Positions 6,748-12,141 of a DNA stretch of 12,141 bases are shown in pieces. Position 1 is the first letter of the stretch; the number at the start of each line of letters is the position of its first letter. The translations under genes and the position numbers were made by a program. The notes under the pieces are model-generated. The model did no database searches. It was given only the letters and a program-made list of their open reading frames with translations, and was not told the origin of the DNA. The stretch spans positions 1-12,141 of the forward strand of contig JAJBVU010000025.1 of assembly GCA_020859645.1 (NCBI GenBank), in the 5' to 3' direction. This DNA is from Eubacterium sp. (GTDB lineage: Bacteria > Bacillota > Clostridia > Lachnospirales > CAG-274).

Positions 6748-8106
6748 ATGAAAAAGCTTTTATTTTTATTGGCTGCGGTTTTTATTTTAACCGTGCCTTC
6801 AGCGGCTTTTGCCGATACCTTTTTGTCGGAGGACGAAATTGCCGCTCTTGAAGCAAATGAGGACGAGGAGCCATACTCGGTTCTTTTAAACAACACAGGC
6901 TTTGTTACCTTTTCGGCGCAGCAGCCCATTAATGTAGACGGCAGAGTTTATGTTCCCGTCAGAGGTGTATTTGAAAATTTGGGTTACGAGGTTGATTTTG
7001 ATGTTGAAACCAAAACAGCCGTTCTTACAAGCAGCGAACACCAAATTGAAATAACCTTGGGCAATGAGTATTTTACAGTAGACGGCAGATATGTCTATCC
7101 TGAAACAGCCCAGTTTATAATGAGAGGTTCCTTTATGATACCTCTTAGGGCAGTTGCGGAGGCTATAGGCGCAGAGGTGGGATATAATGCCACATCAAGG
7201 CTTATAACCATTAACTATCAGCTTTCAACAGATGAAACCTCAGTGGCTACAAGGGCAACAACCACAACAGAAGCTATTACCGAAACTACTACCGAGGCTG
7301 CCGATGCAGACGAGGTAAATGTTCACTTTACCATCGACGGCACAGACTACCGTTTCGGTCAGACAAGGGTTTCCACACCTGTTAAAAAGCTTTCAAGCCC
7401 TTATGGCTTTACATGGTATGTTTATAAGCCCAACCTTAATAAGTATTATATGCTGGGAATAAATGACGAAGGCGAAATAGTTGCTTTTTATGCACAGTCC
7501 CTGAACTTTACATTTAAAACTCTGAGCTACGGCGACACATCGGTTAAAAATGCTCCAAATGTAAACGGCTATACCGTACAATATTATATGAGAAATTCTA
7601 CGAATAAGCTTTATAACGGAAAGCTTTATGCATTATTTGTATGCAAAGACGAATATTTGGAAGAGGTCACATATGACTATGAGGTCTTGTCGGATATTAA
7701 GACCCAGCTTTTCGATATGCTATCTGCAATAAGAACAGGCGAGGGTCAGGGCGTTCAGGATCTTGAAATTTCAGAATATACTACAGCCCAGAAGCACACA
7801 GACGATTTAGCTGAAGGAAACAATCAGGCATCTGTATCCTTTACTCAAAAGCTGACGGATTCGGGAGTATATCTGGATATGCCTAAATATGATCTTTATG
7901 AAACAACAGCTTCTTCCACATTCTATTTAGACTTGCTGGACAGAATACTTTCAAATACTTCTGCATATCAGGCTGTTCTCTACGGAGGATATTATGATAT
8001 AGATATAGGTCTTTCCTACAGCGAGGACGAGGATCTTCTCTATTACGCTCAGAATATTTATATTTCAAAAGACGATTATTACGATGATGACTACAGCTAC
8101 AGATAA
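6748..8106 (+). CDS. Exported stalk-domain protein with CAP-associated and degenerate CAP-like domains
   Basis: 452 aa. Residues 1-22 are a signal peptide ending AFA. Two copper-amine-oxidase-N-like repeats follow (RVYVPVRGVFENLGYEVDF, 66-84; FMIPLRAVAEAIGAEVGY, 129-146). A Thr/Glu-rich linker (about 159-188) leads to residues 192-315, which resemble the CAP-associated N-terminal domain (RFGQTRVSTPVKKLSSPYG, then FTWYVYKPNLNKYYMLGI). Residues about 316-440 follow the CAP/SCP (YkwD-like) plan: LFDMLSAIRTGEGQG, TTAQKHTDDLAEGN and SNTSAYQAVLYGGYYDIDIG. The histidines usual in CAP domains are absent; for example the GH of the NSxGH motif reads AY. The C-terminus is Asp/Tyr-rich. AAAGGAGG (6733-6740) precedes the ATG. 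Role unknown; probably a secreted or wall-associated binding protein rather than an enzyme. Confidence 0.78.
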   Translation: MKKLLFLLAAVFILTVPSAAFADTFLSEDEIAALEANEDEEPYSVLLNNTGFVTFSAQQPINVDGRVYVPVRGVFENLGYEVDFDVETKTAVLTSSEHQIEITLGNEYFTVDGRYVYPETAQFIMRGSFMIPLRAVAEAIGAEVGYNATSRLITINYQLSTDETSVATRATTTTEAITETTTEAADADEVNVHFTIDGTDYRFGQTRVSTPVKKLSSPYGFTWYVYKPNLNKYYMLGINDEGEIVAFYAQSLNFTFKTLSYGDTSVKNAPNVNGYTVQYYMRNSTNKLYNGKLYALFVCKDEYLEEVTYDYEVLSDIKTQLFDMLSAIRTGEGQGVQDLEISEYTTAQKHTDDLAEGNNQASVSFTQKLTDSGVYLDMPKYDLYETTASSTFYLDLLDRILSNTSAYQAVLYGGYYDIDIGLSYSEDEDLLYYAQNIYISKDDYYDDDYSYR

Positions 8107-8134
8107 ATAATATAGTTATTTAACTGACAGCATA

Positions 8135-8175
8135 AAAAAGGCGGCGCAGACTGAATTAATCTGCACCGCCTTTTT
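8135..8175. terminator. Bidirectional terminator between the CAP-like gene and kduI
   Basis: A 16-bp inverted repeat (8135-8150 with 8160-8175, one C-A mismatch) begins with AAAAA and ends with TTTTT around a GGCGG/CCGCC core. It suits termination of the plus-strand CAP-like gene and of the convergent minus-strand kduI transcript. Confidence 0.85.
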
Positions 8176-8240
8176 AGTGTTAGTTAGCTTTATACAAAGC
8201 ATACTTTTATAGGTTTTTATTAAACAGAAAACACCTCTCA

Positions 8241-8274
8241 GTCAGCTTCGCTGACAGCTCCCCTCAAGGGGAGC
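8241..8274. repeat. Paired palindromic hairpins, probable dispersed intergenic repeat
   Basis: Two perfect hairpins lie one base apart: GTCAGC-TTC-GCTGAC (8241-8255) and GCTCCCC-TCAA-GGGGAGC (8257-8274). They end 12 nt beyond the kduI stop codon. No strong T-tract follows on either strand, so a simple terminator is less likely than a REP/MITE-like extragenic repeat. Only this copy of the pair is in the window, so dispersal is inferred. Confidence 0.6.
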
Positions 8275-8286
8275 CTAAGCATATGA

Positions 8287-9156
8287 TTATTTAAGATCTA
8301 CTGCGTTAAGGAAGTCCTGATCGTCATAGTCCTTATTTTCACCGACCATACCCCAAATAAAGGTATAAGCCTTTGTGCCTACGCCTGAGTGAATTGACCA
8401 GCTGGGTGAAATAACTGCGCTTTCGTTCTTCATAACGATGTGTCTTGTTTCGTCGGGCTTGCCCATCATATGGAAAACAACATTGTTTTCGTCCATATCG
8501 AAGTAGAGATAAACCTCCATTCTTCTTTCGTGTGTATGACAGGGCATAGTGTTCCAGTTGGAACCGGGAGCAAGCTTTGTAAGACCCATAGCAAGCTGGC
8601 AGCTGCCGTATTCAACGCCGTCACGCTCTGAAAGTCTTGCGAAAACCTCGTCATGGATGTACTGGTTGATCTGTCTCTTGTTGCAGTCCTCAAGTGTGCC
8701 CAAGGGCTTGTGGTTTGCATCGTCATAAGAAATCAAAACTGTGGGATATGTCTTGTGAGCTGTACCTGAGTTTACATAAAATTTAGGTGGATTGGCTGCG
8801 TCCTTAGCCTTAAATTCGATTTCCTTAACGCCCATACCAACGTAAATAGCGTCATAATTATTTACTGTATATTCCTTACCGTCAACAACTACAAAGCCGT
8901 CGCCGCCGATGTTGATTGCGCCCAGCTCTCTTCTCTGAAGGAAATATTCCGCTGCAAGCTCCTTGCTGCCTTCAAGCTTAAGACCCTCTGTGGTGGGGGT
9001 TACGCCGCCGAAAATTATTCTGTCGTTATGGCTGTAAACAAGCTTAATTTCACCGGGAACGAAAACATTTTCTACTAAGAAATGATCTCTGATCTGCTGT
9101 GTGGTATAATGCTTAACATCATCAAAATGATTTGAATATCTTGTTTCAAGCTTCAT
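8287..9156 (-). CDS. kduI: 5-keto-4-deoxyuronate isomerase KduI
   Basis: 289 aa (E. coli 278). KduI is a cytosolic zinc cupin enzyme that isomerises 5-keto-4-deoxyuronate, from unsaturated pectin oligomers, to 2,5-diketo-3-deoxygluconate (4-deoxy-L-threo-5-hexosulose-uronate ketol-isomerase). The metal site is intact: H207, H209 and E214 in MPCHTHERRMEV and H256 in SPSWSIHSGVG, each offset by 11 from the E. coli ligands. Other near-invariant blocks are YSHNDRIIFGG, RRELGAINIGGDG and KAYTFIWGMVGEN. A short insertion around 168-184 before SCQLAMGL accounts for much of the extra length. The start ATG 9156 has AGGAGG (9172-9167) 10 nt upstream. It lies downstream of kdgK on the same strand, with a terminator hairpin in its immediate leader. 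Confidence 0.97.
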   Translation of the reverse strand: MKLETRYSNHFDDVKHYTTQQIRDHFLVENVFVPGEIKLVYSHNDRIIFGGVTPTTEGLKLEGSKELAAEYFLQRRELGAINIGGDGFVVVDGKEYTVNNYDAIYVGMGVKEIEFKAKDAANPPKFYVNSGTAHKTYPTVLISYDDANHKPLGTLEDCNKRQINQYIHDEVFARLSERDGVEYGSCQLAMGLTKLAPGSNWNTMPCHTHERRMEVYLYFDMDENNVVFHMMGKPDETRHIVMKNESAVISPSWSIHSGVGTKAYTFIWGMVGENKDYDDQDFLNAVDLK

Positions 9157-9183
9157 ATTAATTAAACCTCCTGTATTAGTTAG

Positions 9184-9209
9184 AAAAAAAGGGGCGTTCG
9201 GAACGCCCC
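9184..9209 (-). terminator. Strong intrinsic terminator directly before kduI
   Basis: On the minus strand an 8-bp GC-rich stem (9209-9202 with 9198-9191, 3-nt loop) is followed by seven T (9190-9184). The T-tract ends only 27 nt before the kduI ATG, so no ordinary promoter fits between. Either it ends kdgK transcription or it acts as an attenuator that must be read through for kduI expression. Confidence 0.85.
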
Positions 9210-9244
9210 CTTAGATTGTCAATAAACCAATTTGCACCATAAAA

Positions 9245-9420
9245 TTTAATTTATCAATGCCTAATTTTCCGTCAGCGTCGCAGACTTAAATCCGCAAGGC
9301 GAGCTTTGCCCGCCTGAGGACAGAAACTTTTCTGTGAAGTTGATACGTAGTATCAACTTTGCGGAAAACTTGATGGTTTCTACCTTAGACCCTTTGAAAA
9401 AATGTGTAGCATTTTTTCAA
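9245..9420. repeat. Hairpin-rich intergenic element between kdgK and kduI
   Basis: Several palindromes crowd this non-coding stretch: 9394-9404 with 9410-9420 (11 bp perfect, 5-nt loop), 9337-9346 with 9350-9359 (10 bp perfect, 3-nt loop), and CAGAAA/TTTCTG at 9321-9334. A GGC/GCC-rich segment lies at 9298-9314. No ORF with a ribosome binding site is present. The density of hairpins suggests a mobile-repeat relic or a long structured RNA between the two genes. The segment next to kdgK recurs in part at 10621-10656. Confidence 0.55.
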
Positions 9421-9427
9421 AACTAAA

Positions 9428-10459
9428 TTATCTCTGAACACGTCCGGAGCCGTCGCCGCCTGCAAGAGTTTCAACATCTTCTCTTGTAACAAGGTTGAAG
9501 TCGCCGGGGATTGTGTGCTTAAGAGCAGAAGCAGCTACTGCAAATTCAAGAGCGTCCTTCATGTTCTTGCCGTCTACAAGACCGCAGATAAGTCCGCCTG
9601 CGAAGGAGTCGCCGCCGCCTACTCTGTCAACGATGGGGTTGATTGTGTACTTACGGCTGTGATAGAATTCTCTTGTCTTGCCGTCCATAATACAAGCTGA
9701 CCAGCCGTTGTTTGAAGCTGAATAGCTTTCACGAAGTGAAGAAATTATGTACTTGAAGCCGAACTTGTCAGCCATCTGGTTGAAGATGTCAACATAGCCC
9801 TGAAGCTCAAGGTTGCCGCTTGTAACGTCTGTTTCGCCGGGCTTGAAGCCGAGAACCTTTTCAGCGTCCTCTTCGTTGCCGATACAAACGTCAACATACT
9901 GCATAAGGTTTGTCATAACCTTCTGAGCCTTTTCAGATGACCATAATTTCTTACGGAAGTTAAGGTCGCAGCTTACTGTAACGCCGTGAGCCTTAGCAGC
10001 CTTTAAAGCAACTTCTGTAACCTCAGCAGCAAGGTCTGAAACAGCGGGAGTAATACCTGTGAAATGGAACCAGTCAGCACCCTCGAAAATAGCGTCGAAA
10101 TCGAAAGCTGAAGCGGGAGCAGTAGCGATAGAGGAGTTAGCTCTGTCATAAACTACGTTTGAAGCTCTCATAGAAGCGCCTGTTTCAAGGTAGTAGATAC
10201 CGAGTCTGTCGCCGCATTTAGCAACATGCTTTGTGGAAACGCCGTACTTGTTAAGAGCAGCAACTGCACAAGCACCGATGGGGTTATCGGGAACAGCTGT
10301 TACGAATTCAGCGTCATGACCGTAATTTGAAAGTGAAACAGCAACATTGGCTTCGCCGCCGCCGTAGTTAATATCAAATTCTGTAGCCTGTATAAACTTC
10401 TCGTTGCCGGGTGTTGAAAGTCTGAGCATAATTTCGCCCATAGTTACAATTTTAGCCAT
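9428..10459 (-). CDS. kdgK: 2-keto-3-deoxygluconate kinase KdgK (PfkB family)
   Basis: 343 aa, slightly longer than typical KdgK. This cytosolic PfkB-type sugar kinase phosphorylates 2-keto-3-deoxygluconate to KDPG, which Eda then cleaves to pyruvate and glyceraldehyde 3-phosphate. Visible motifs are the N-terminal MGEIMLRLS, the substrate-binding YGGGEANVA (32-40), DLNFRKKLW (165-173) and the ATP/anion-hole signature DRVGGGDSFAGG (278-289) with catalytic base D284. The C-terminus ends in a Gly-rich, basic tail. ATG 10459 is preceded by CAGGAGG (GGAGG 10472-10468). With kduI downstream this marks uronate use. KduD and Eda are absent from the window. Other PfkB substrates are possible, but the motifs and neighbour favour KDG. 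Confidence 0.92.
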   Translation of the reverse strand: MAKIVTMGEIMLRLSTPGNEKFIQATEFDINYGGGEANVAVSLSNYGHDAEFVTAVPDNPIGACAVAALNKYGVSTKHVAKCGDRLGIYYLETGASMRASNVVYDRANSSIATAPASAFDFDAIFEGADWFHFTGITPAVSDLAAEVTEVALKAAKAHGVTVSCDLNFRKKLWSSEKAQKVMTNLMQYVDVCIGNEEDAEKVLGFKPGETDVTSGNLELQGYVDIFNQMADKFGFKYIISSLRESYSASNNGWSACIMDGKTREFYHSRKYTINPIVDRVGGGDSFAGGLICGLVDGKNMKDALEFAVAASALKHTIPGDFNLVTREDVETLAGGDGSGRVQR

Positions 10460-10494
10460 TAAAAATTCCTCCTGAAAGTCAGTTTATTTAGAGA

Positions 10495-10564
10495 GTTATC
10501 CAAAACACATACGGAATAACCCCTTGTCTTTAGTAATTATAACACATAATCAACAGCATTTCAA
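10495..10564 (-). promoter_or_regulatory. Promoter and leader inverted repeat of kdgK
   Basis: On the minus strand TTGAAA (10564-10559) and a perfect TATAAT (10541-10536) are spaced 17 bp with an extended -10 TG. Start would be near 10529. In the early leader, GTTATTCC (10520-10513) can pair imperfectly with GGATAAC (10501-10495), with one bulged base; this may be an operator or a small hairpin. No clear cre box was recognised. Confidence 0.7.
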
Positions 10565-10620
10565 CTACTAATTTATCAAATTTTTAGTAAAAGTTAAAAA
10601 CATTTCAAAATCGTCTTTTT

Positions 10621-10656
10621 CCTTAGGCTCTTTGAAAAATAGCAAGCATTTTTTCG
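10621..10656. repeat. Second, imperfect copy of the 3'-end A/T hairpin element
   Basis: The segment from CCTTAGGCTCTTTGAAAAA to GCATTTTTTCGA parallels 9383-9420, which reads CCTTAGACCCTTTGAAAAA to GCATTTTTTCAA. Both copies sit just downstream of the stop codon of a minus-strand gene, in the same orientation. The stem here is weaker. It could serve as a transcript 3' end for the adjacent gene. Confidence 0.55.
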
Positions 10657-10662
10657 AATATC

Positions 10663-11757
10663 TTAATAATAATATATCATCTTTCCGTCATAGGCTCTGA
10701 CAACAATAAGCCTCAGCTCAGTGTCTCGGTCTGCGGTTGTTCCGTCGGGAGCGTCGGCATAATCCTTATTATAGACAATATATGCGTCCAAAGCTTCATT
10801 ATAATCCACAGACAAATCATAGCCTATGCTTTCCAAATTATATGCCCCAAGCAAAATCTTTTTGCAATAATCCTTCGCTTCATCATCGGAAACGGAATAG
10901 CCAAAGGTCAAGTCAATATCCGTATAGGTCTGAAGAACCGAATATGCATAATAAAAATCTTTGGACGAATCGTAATAAAAATTCTCTTCATCTAAGGAAG
11001 CGTCATCGGGAAAACGGCTGTCATTAAGCTTAAGGCGGCGTCCGTCAGGAAGAAGCTCGTCAAGAAGCCTTTCCTCTTCCCTAAAATCATATGACTTTAT
11101 GTTAAAGAAGCCGTTGTCGAAGTTCATCATCTTCGATTCCTTTTGGGCTAAAAAATAAGCGTAATTTATGGGGACGTATATTTCATCGTCAATATAATAA
11201 CCGTCCTGCCCGAAAGACAGGCTCAGCTCTTCATATTCTTCGCTGTTCTCGTCAATCAAGGTTATAGGAAATTCTTCGTATTCCTCTATATCGGAGATAC
11301 AGGCGTCAATCATCATTCTGTAGGTGTGTCCGTCAAGCTGAATTTTACCCCAGCTGTAAAGGGCATAGCTTCGGTTGTCAACATTTTTATTGTTGAATGT
11401 AATAAGCTTATTAACAGGCGAATATGTATATTCTCCGCCGAAGGCTTCAATCAAATCCTTAAATGAAACTAAATTTTCAATGCCCGCAAAATTAAATTCA
11501 TAGCCCCTTAAAATTTTACCTGTTTCTTCTCCGTCTGAATAAATCTCATATTCCTTATAAACCGAATTGTTTTTCATTGCGGAAATCTTTTCTTCATTTC
11601 TGTATGATGTAAAGGGTGACGGTACTGCATTGTCATAGTCGATTTTCTGCTCTTCAAAAGTCTTTGAGCTGCCGGTATTTTCGGCTGCATAAATATTCAT
11701 TCCACTCAAAAGACACACAACAACAGCTGTGTTAATAATTTTTCCCATCAATTTCAT
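10663..11757 (-). CDS. Exported protein with stalk-like repeats, function unknown
   Basis: 364 aa. Residues 1-25 are a signal peptide (KLMGK, hydrophobic core, IYAAE), so the protein is exported. Residues about 94-122 (ENLVSFKDLIEAFGGEYTY, then SPVNKLITFN) and 190-204 (DEIYVPINYAYFLAQ) resemble copper-amine-oxidase-N/stalk repeats in diverged form. The rest is strongly acidic and Tyr-rich (EEYEEF, ENFYYDSSKDFYYAYS) and ends GKMIYYY; no catalytic motif is recognised. ATG 11757 has GGAGG (11771-11767) 9 nt upstream; Met4 is a less likely start. kdgK follows 203 nt downstream with its own promoter, so an operon is unlikely. The C-terminal half (about 225-364) has the alternating pattern of an extracytoplasmic beta-rich domain, but this is only inference. 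Confidence 0.75.
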   Translation of the reverse strand: MKLMGKIINTAVVVCLLSGMNIYAAENTGSSKTFEEQKIDYDNAVPSPFTSYRNEEKISAMKNNSVYKEYEIYSDGEETGKILRGYEFNFAGIENLVSFKDLIEAFGGEYTYSPVNKLITFNNKNVDNRSYALYSWGKIQLDGHTYRMMIDACISDIEEYEEFPITLIDENSEEYEELSLSFGQDGYYIDDEIYVPINYAYFLAQKESKMMNFDNGFFNIKSYDFREEERLLDELLPDGRRLKLNDSRFPDDASLDEENFYYDSSKDFYYAYSVLQTYTDIDLTFGYSVSDDEAKDYCKKILLGAYNLESIGYDLSVDYNEALDAYIVYNKDYADAPDGTTADRDTELRLIVVRAYDGKMIYYY

Positions 11758-11797
11758 AAATAAAATCCTCCTTTTAAATACTTTGCCGAAATTTTTG

Positions 11798-11826
11798 TTG
11801 TTTTTCCGGTTTTGATGTGTTATACT
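11798..11826 (+). promoter_or_regulatory. Promoter of the small peptide gene, overlapping a divergent promoter
   Basis: TTGTTT (11798-11803) and TATACT (11821-11826) are 17 bp apart, giving a start near 11833. On the opposite strand TATAAC (11824-11819) with AAGACA (11848-11843), spacer 18, is a weaker candidate for the exported-protein gene at 10663-11757. The two -10 boxes would overlap, making the promoters mutually exclusive. Confidence 0.5.
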
Positions 11827-11835
11827 TAATTACAG

Positions 11836-11975
11836 AACTTCTTGTCTTTTGACAAAAGTTCTCATAGGGGAGTAGTTGCGGTTATTCCTCACCTGCCTAT
11901 TACATATGAAAGAGGTGCTGCTTATGAAATAAGCGATTAACTTCGTAATTATGTAAAAAGGGGGTGATGCGGCTT
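11836..11975 (+). promoter_or_regulatory. Structured leader with mini-ORFs before the small peptide gene
   Basis: AACTT-C-TTGTC (11836-11846) pairs with GACAAAAGTT (11851-11860) in a hairpin with a 4-nt loop. CACCT (11890-11894) can pair with AGGTG (11913-11917), hiding the Shine-Dalgarno of a mini-ORF, ATG 11906 or 11924 to TAA 11932. A bare ATG-TAA follows at 11951-11956, overlapping the approach to the next Shine-Dalgarno (AGGGGGTG, 11959-11966). This looks like translational control by structure and coupling. Confidence 0.5.
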
Positions 11976-12071
11976 ATGGCAGAGATTATTTATGATGTAT
12001 ACGTGATTGCAGTAATTATTGCAGCAGTTATACGTATCGCAAGAATAATAATCAAAAACATAAAAAAATAA
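11976..12071 (+). CDS. 31-residue hydrophobic-basic peptide, type I toxin/holin-like candidate
   Basis: Not recognised as a named family member. The peptide begins MAEIIYDVYVIAVIIAAVI and continues RIARIIIKNIKK: an acidic N-terminus, one hydrophobic helix of about 16 residues, and a strongly basic tail. This is the build of small membrane toxins of Gram-positive type I toxin-antitoxin systems and of holin-like peptides. AGGGGGTG (11959-11966) lies 9 nt before ATG 11976; an in-frame ATG at 11967 would add three residues but is too close to the Shine-Dalgarno. A promoter, a structured leader and the left arm of a probable terminator (12070-12079) surround it. No antisense antitoxin promoter was identified with confidence. 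The IS end begins 19 nt after the stop. Confidence 0.5.
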   Translation: MAEIIYDVYVIAVIIAAVIRIARIIIKNIKK

Positions 12072-12090
12072 CCGTCAGGCTGTCCGATCC

Positions 12091-12141
12091 TGAACTGCAC
12101 CCAAAAAACTGGACTTAAAATAACCGTTATGGTATAATATA
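12091..12141 (+). mobile_element. Left end of an IS3-like insertion sequence, truncated by the window
   Basis: From 12091 the sequence reads TGAACTGCACCCAAAAAACT followed by GGAC. The 5'-TG end and the CTGCACCC...ACTGGAC pattern are those of terminal inverted repeats of IS3-family (IS150-like) elements in Firmicutes. An outward-to-inward promoter is visible inside: TGGACT (12110-12115), 17 bp, then a perfect TATAAT (12133-12138), suited to driving a transposase gene beyond the window. No transposase sequence is present, so the family call rests on the end only. Confidence 0.65.

Noticed and set aside
10737..11027. Plus-strand open frame of 96 codons within the exported-protein gene
   Set aside because: Composition (Arg/His/Asn/Tyr-rich) is that of antisense noise, and the opposing frame has a signal peptide and Shine-Dalgarno.
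11864..11905. yybP-ykoY-like manganese riboswitch (GGGGAGTAG near 11868)
   Set aside because: Only the short GGGGAGTAG string matches; the remaining conserved loops are not found before the mini-ORF.
1..12141. CRISPR array, tRNA or rRNA genes
   Set aside because: No regularly spaced direct repeats, cloverleaf-like segments or rRNA-like conserved stretches were seen by eye.

Overview
The window looks like chromosomal DNA from an anaerobic Clostridia-type member of the Bacillota, probably a gut or plant-fibre-degrading lineage. Reasons: moderate-to-low GC with AT-rich spacers, strong AGGAGG-type ribosome binding sites, sigma-A-like TTGACA/TATAAT promoters, exported proteins with copper-amine-oxidase-N-like 'stalk' repeats, an oxygen-sensitive ThiH-type thiazole pathway and an iron-type alcohol dehydrogenase. 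No ribosomal or marker gene is present, so genus is not assignable.

Layout. (1) 120-2186, minus: an exported stalk-domain protein fused to a tannase/feruloyl-esterase-like alpha/beta hydrolase, with its own terminator (27-60) and consensus promoter. (2) 2381-5264, plus: a compact thiazole operon, thiS-thiG-thiH-tenI, behind a consensus promoter and a short leader that carries a terminator-like hairpin but has no room for a TPP riboswitch. (3) 5359-6528, minus: an iron-containing alcohol dehydrogenase of the BdhA/YqhD type, convergent with the thi operon across a bidirectional terminator. (4) 6748-8106, plus: an exported protein with stalk repeats, a CAP-associated domain and a CAP-like C-terminus lacking the usual histidines. 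(5) 8287-10459, minus: kdgK then kduI, two enzymes of pectin/uronate catabolism, separated by a 271-nt hairpin-rich spacer whose last element is a strong terminator only 27 nt before the kduI start. (6) 10663-11757, minus: a third exported protein with stalk-like repeats. (7) 11798-12141, plus: a promoter, a structured leader and a 31-codon hydrophobic-basic peptide gene resembling a type I toxin or holin-like peptide, then the left end of an IS3-like insertion sequence that runs off the window and seems to interrupt the peptide gene's terminator.

How the genes fit together. KduI isomerises 5-keto-4-deoxyuronate and KdgK phosphorylates 2-keto-3-deoxygluconate; KduD and Eda, which would connect and finish the route, are not here. 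The esterase-like protein could remove phenolic esters from plant material outside the cell, which suits a pectin user, but it is in a separate transcription unit. ThiS, ThiG, ThiH and TenI together make the thiazole half of thiamine; the ThiS-activating ThiF and the pyrimidine branch must lie elsewhere. No single complete new system is evident. The best leads are the riboswitch-free thiS leader, the terminator in front of kduI, the degenerate CAP protein and the toxin-like gene/IS junction at the right edge.
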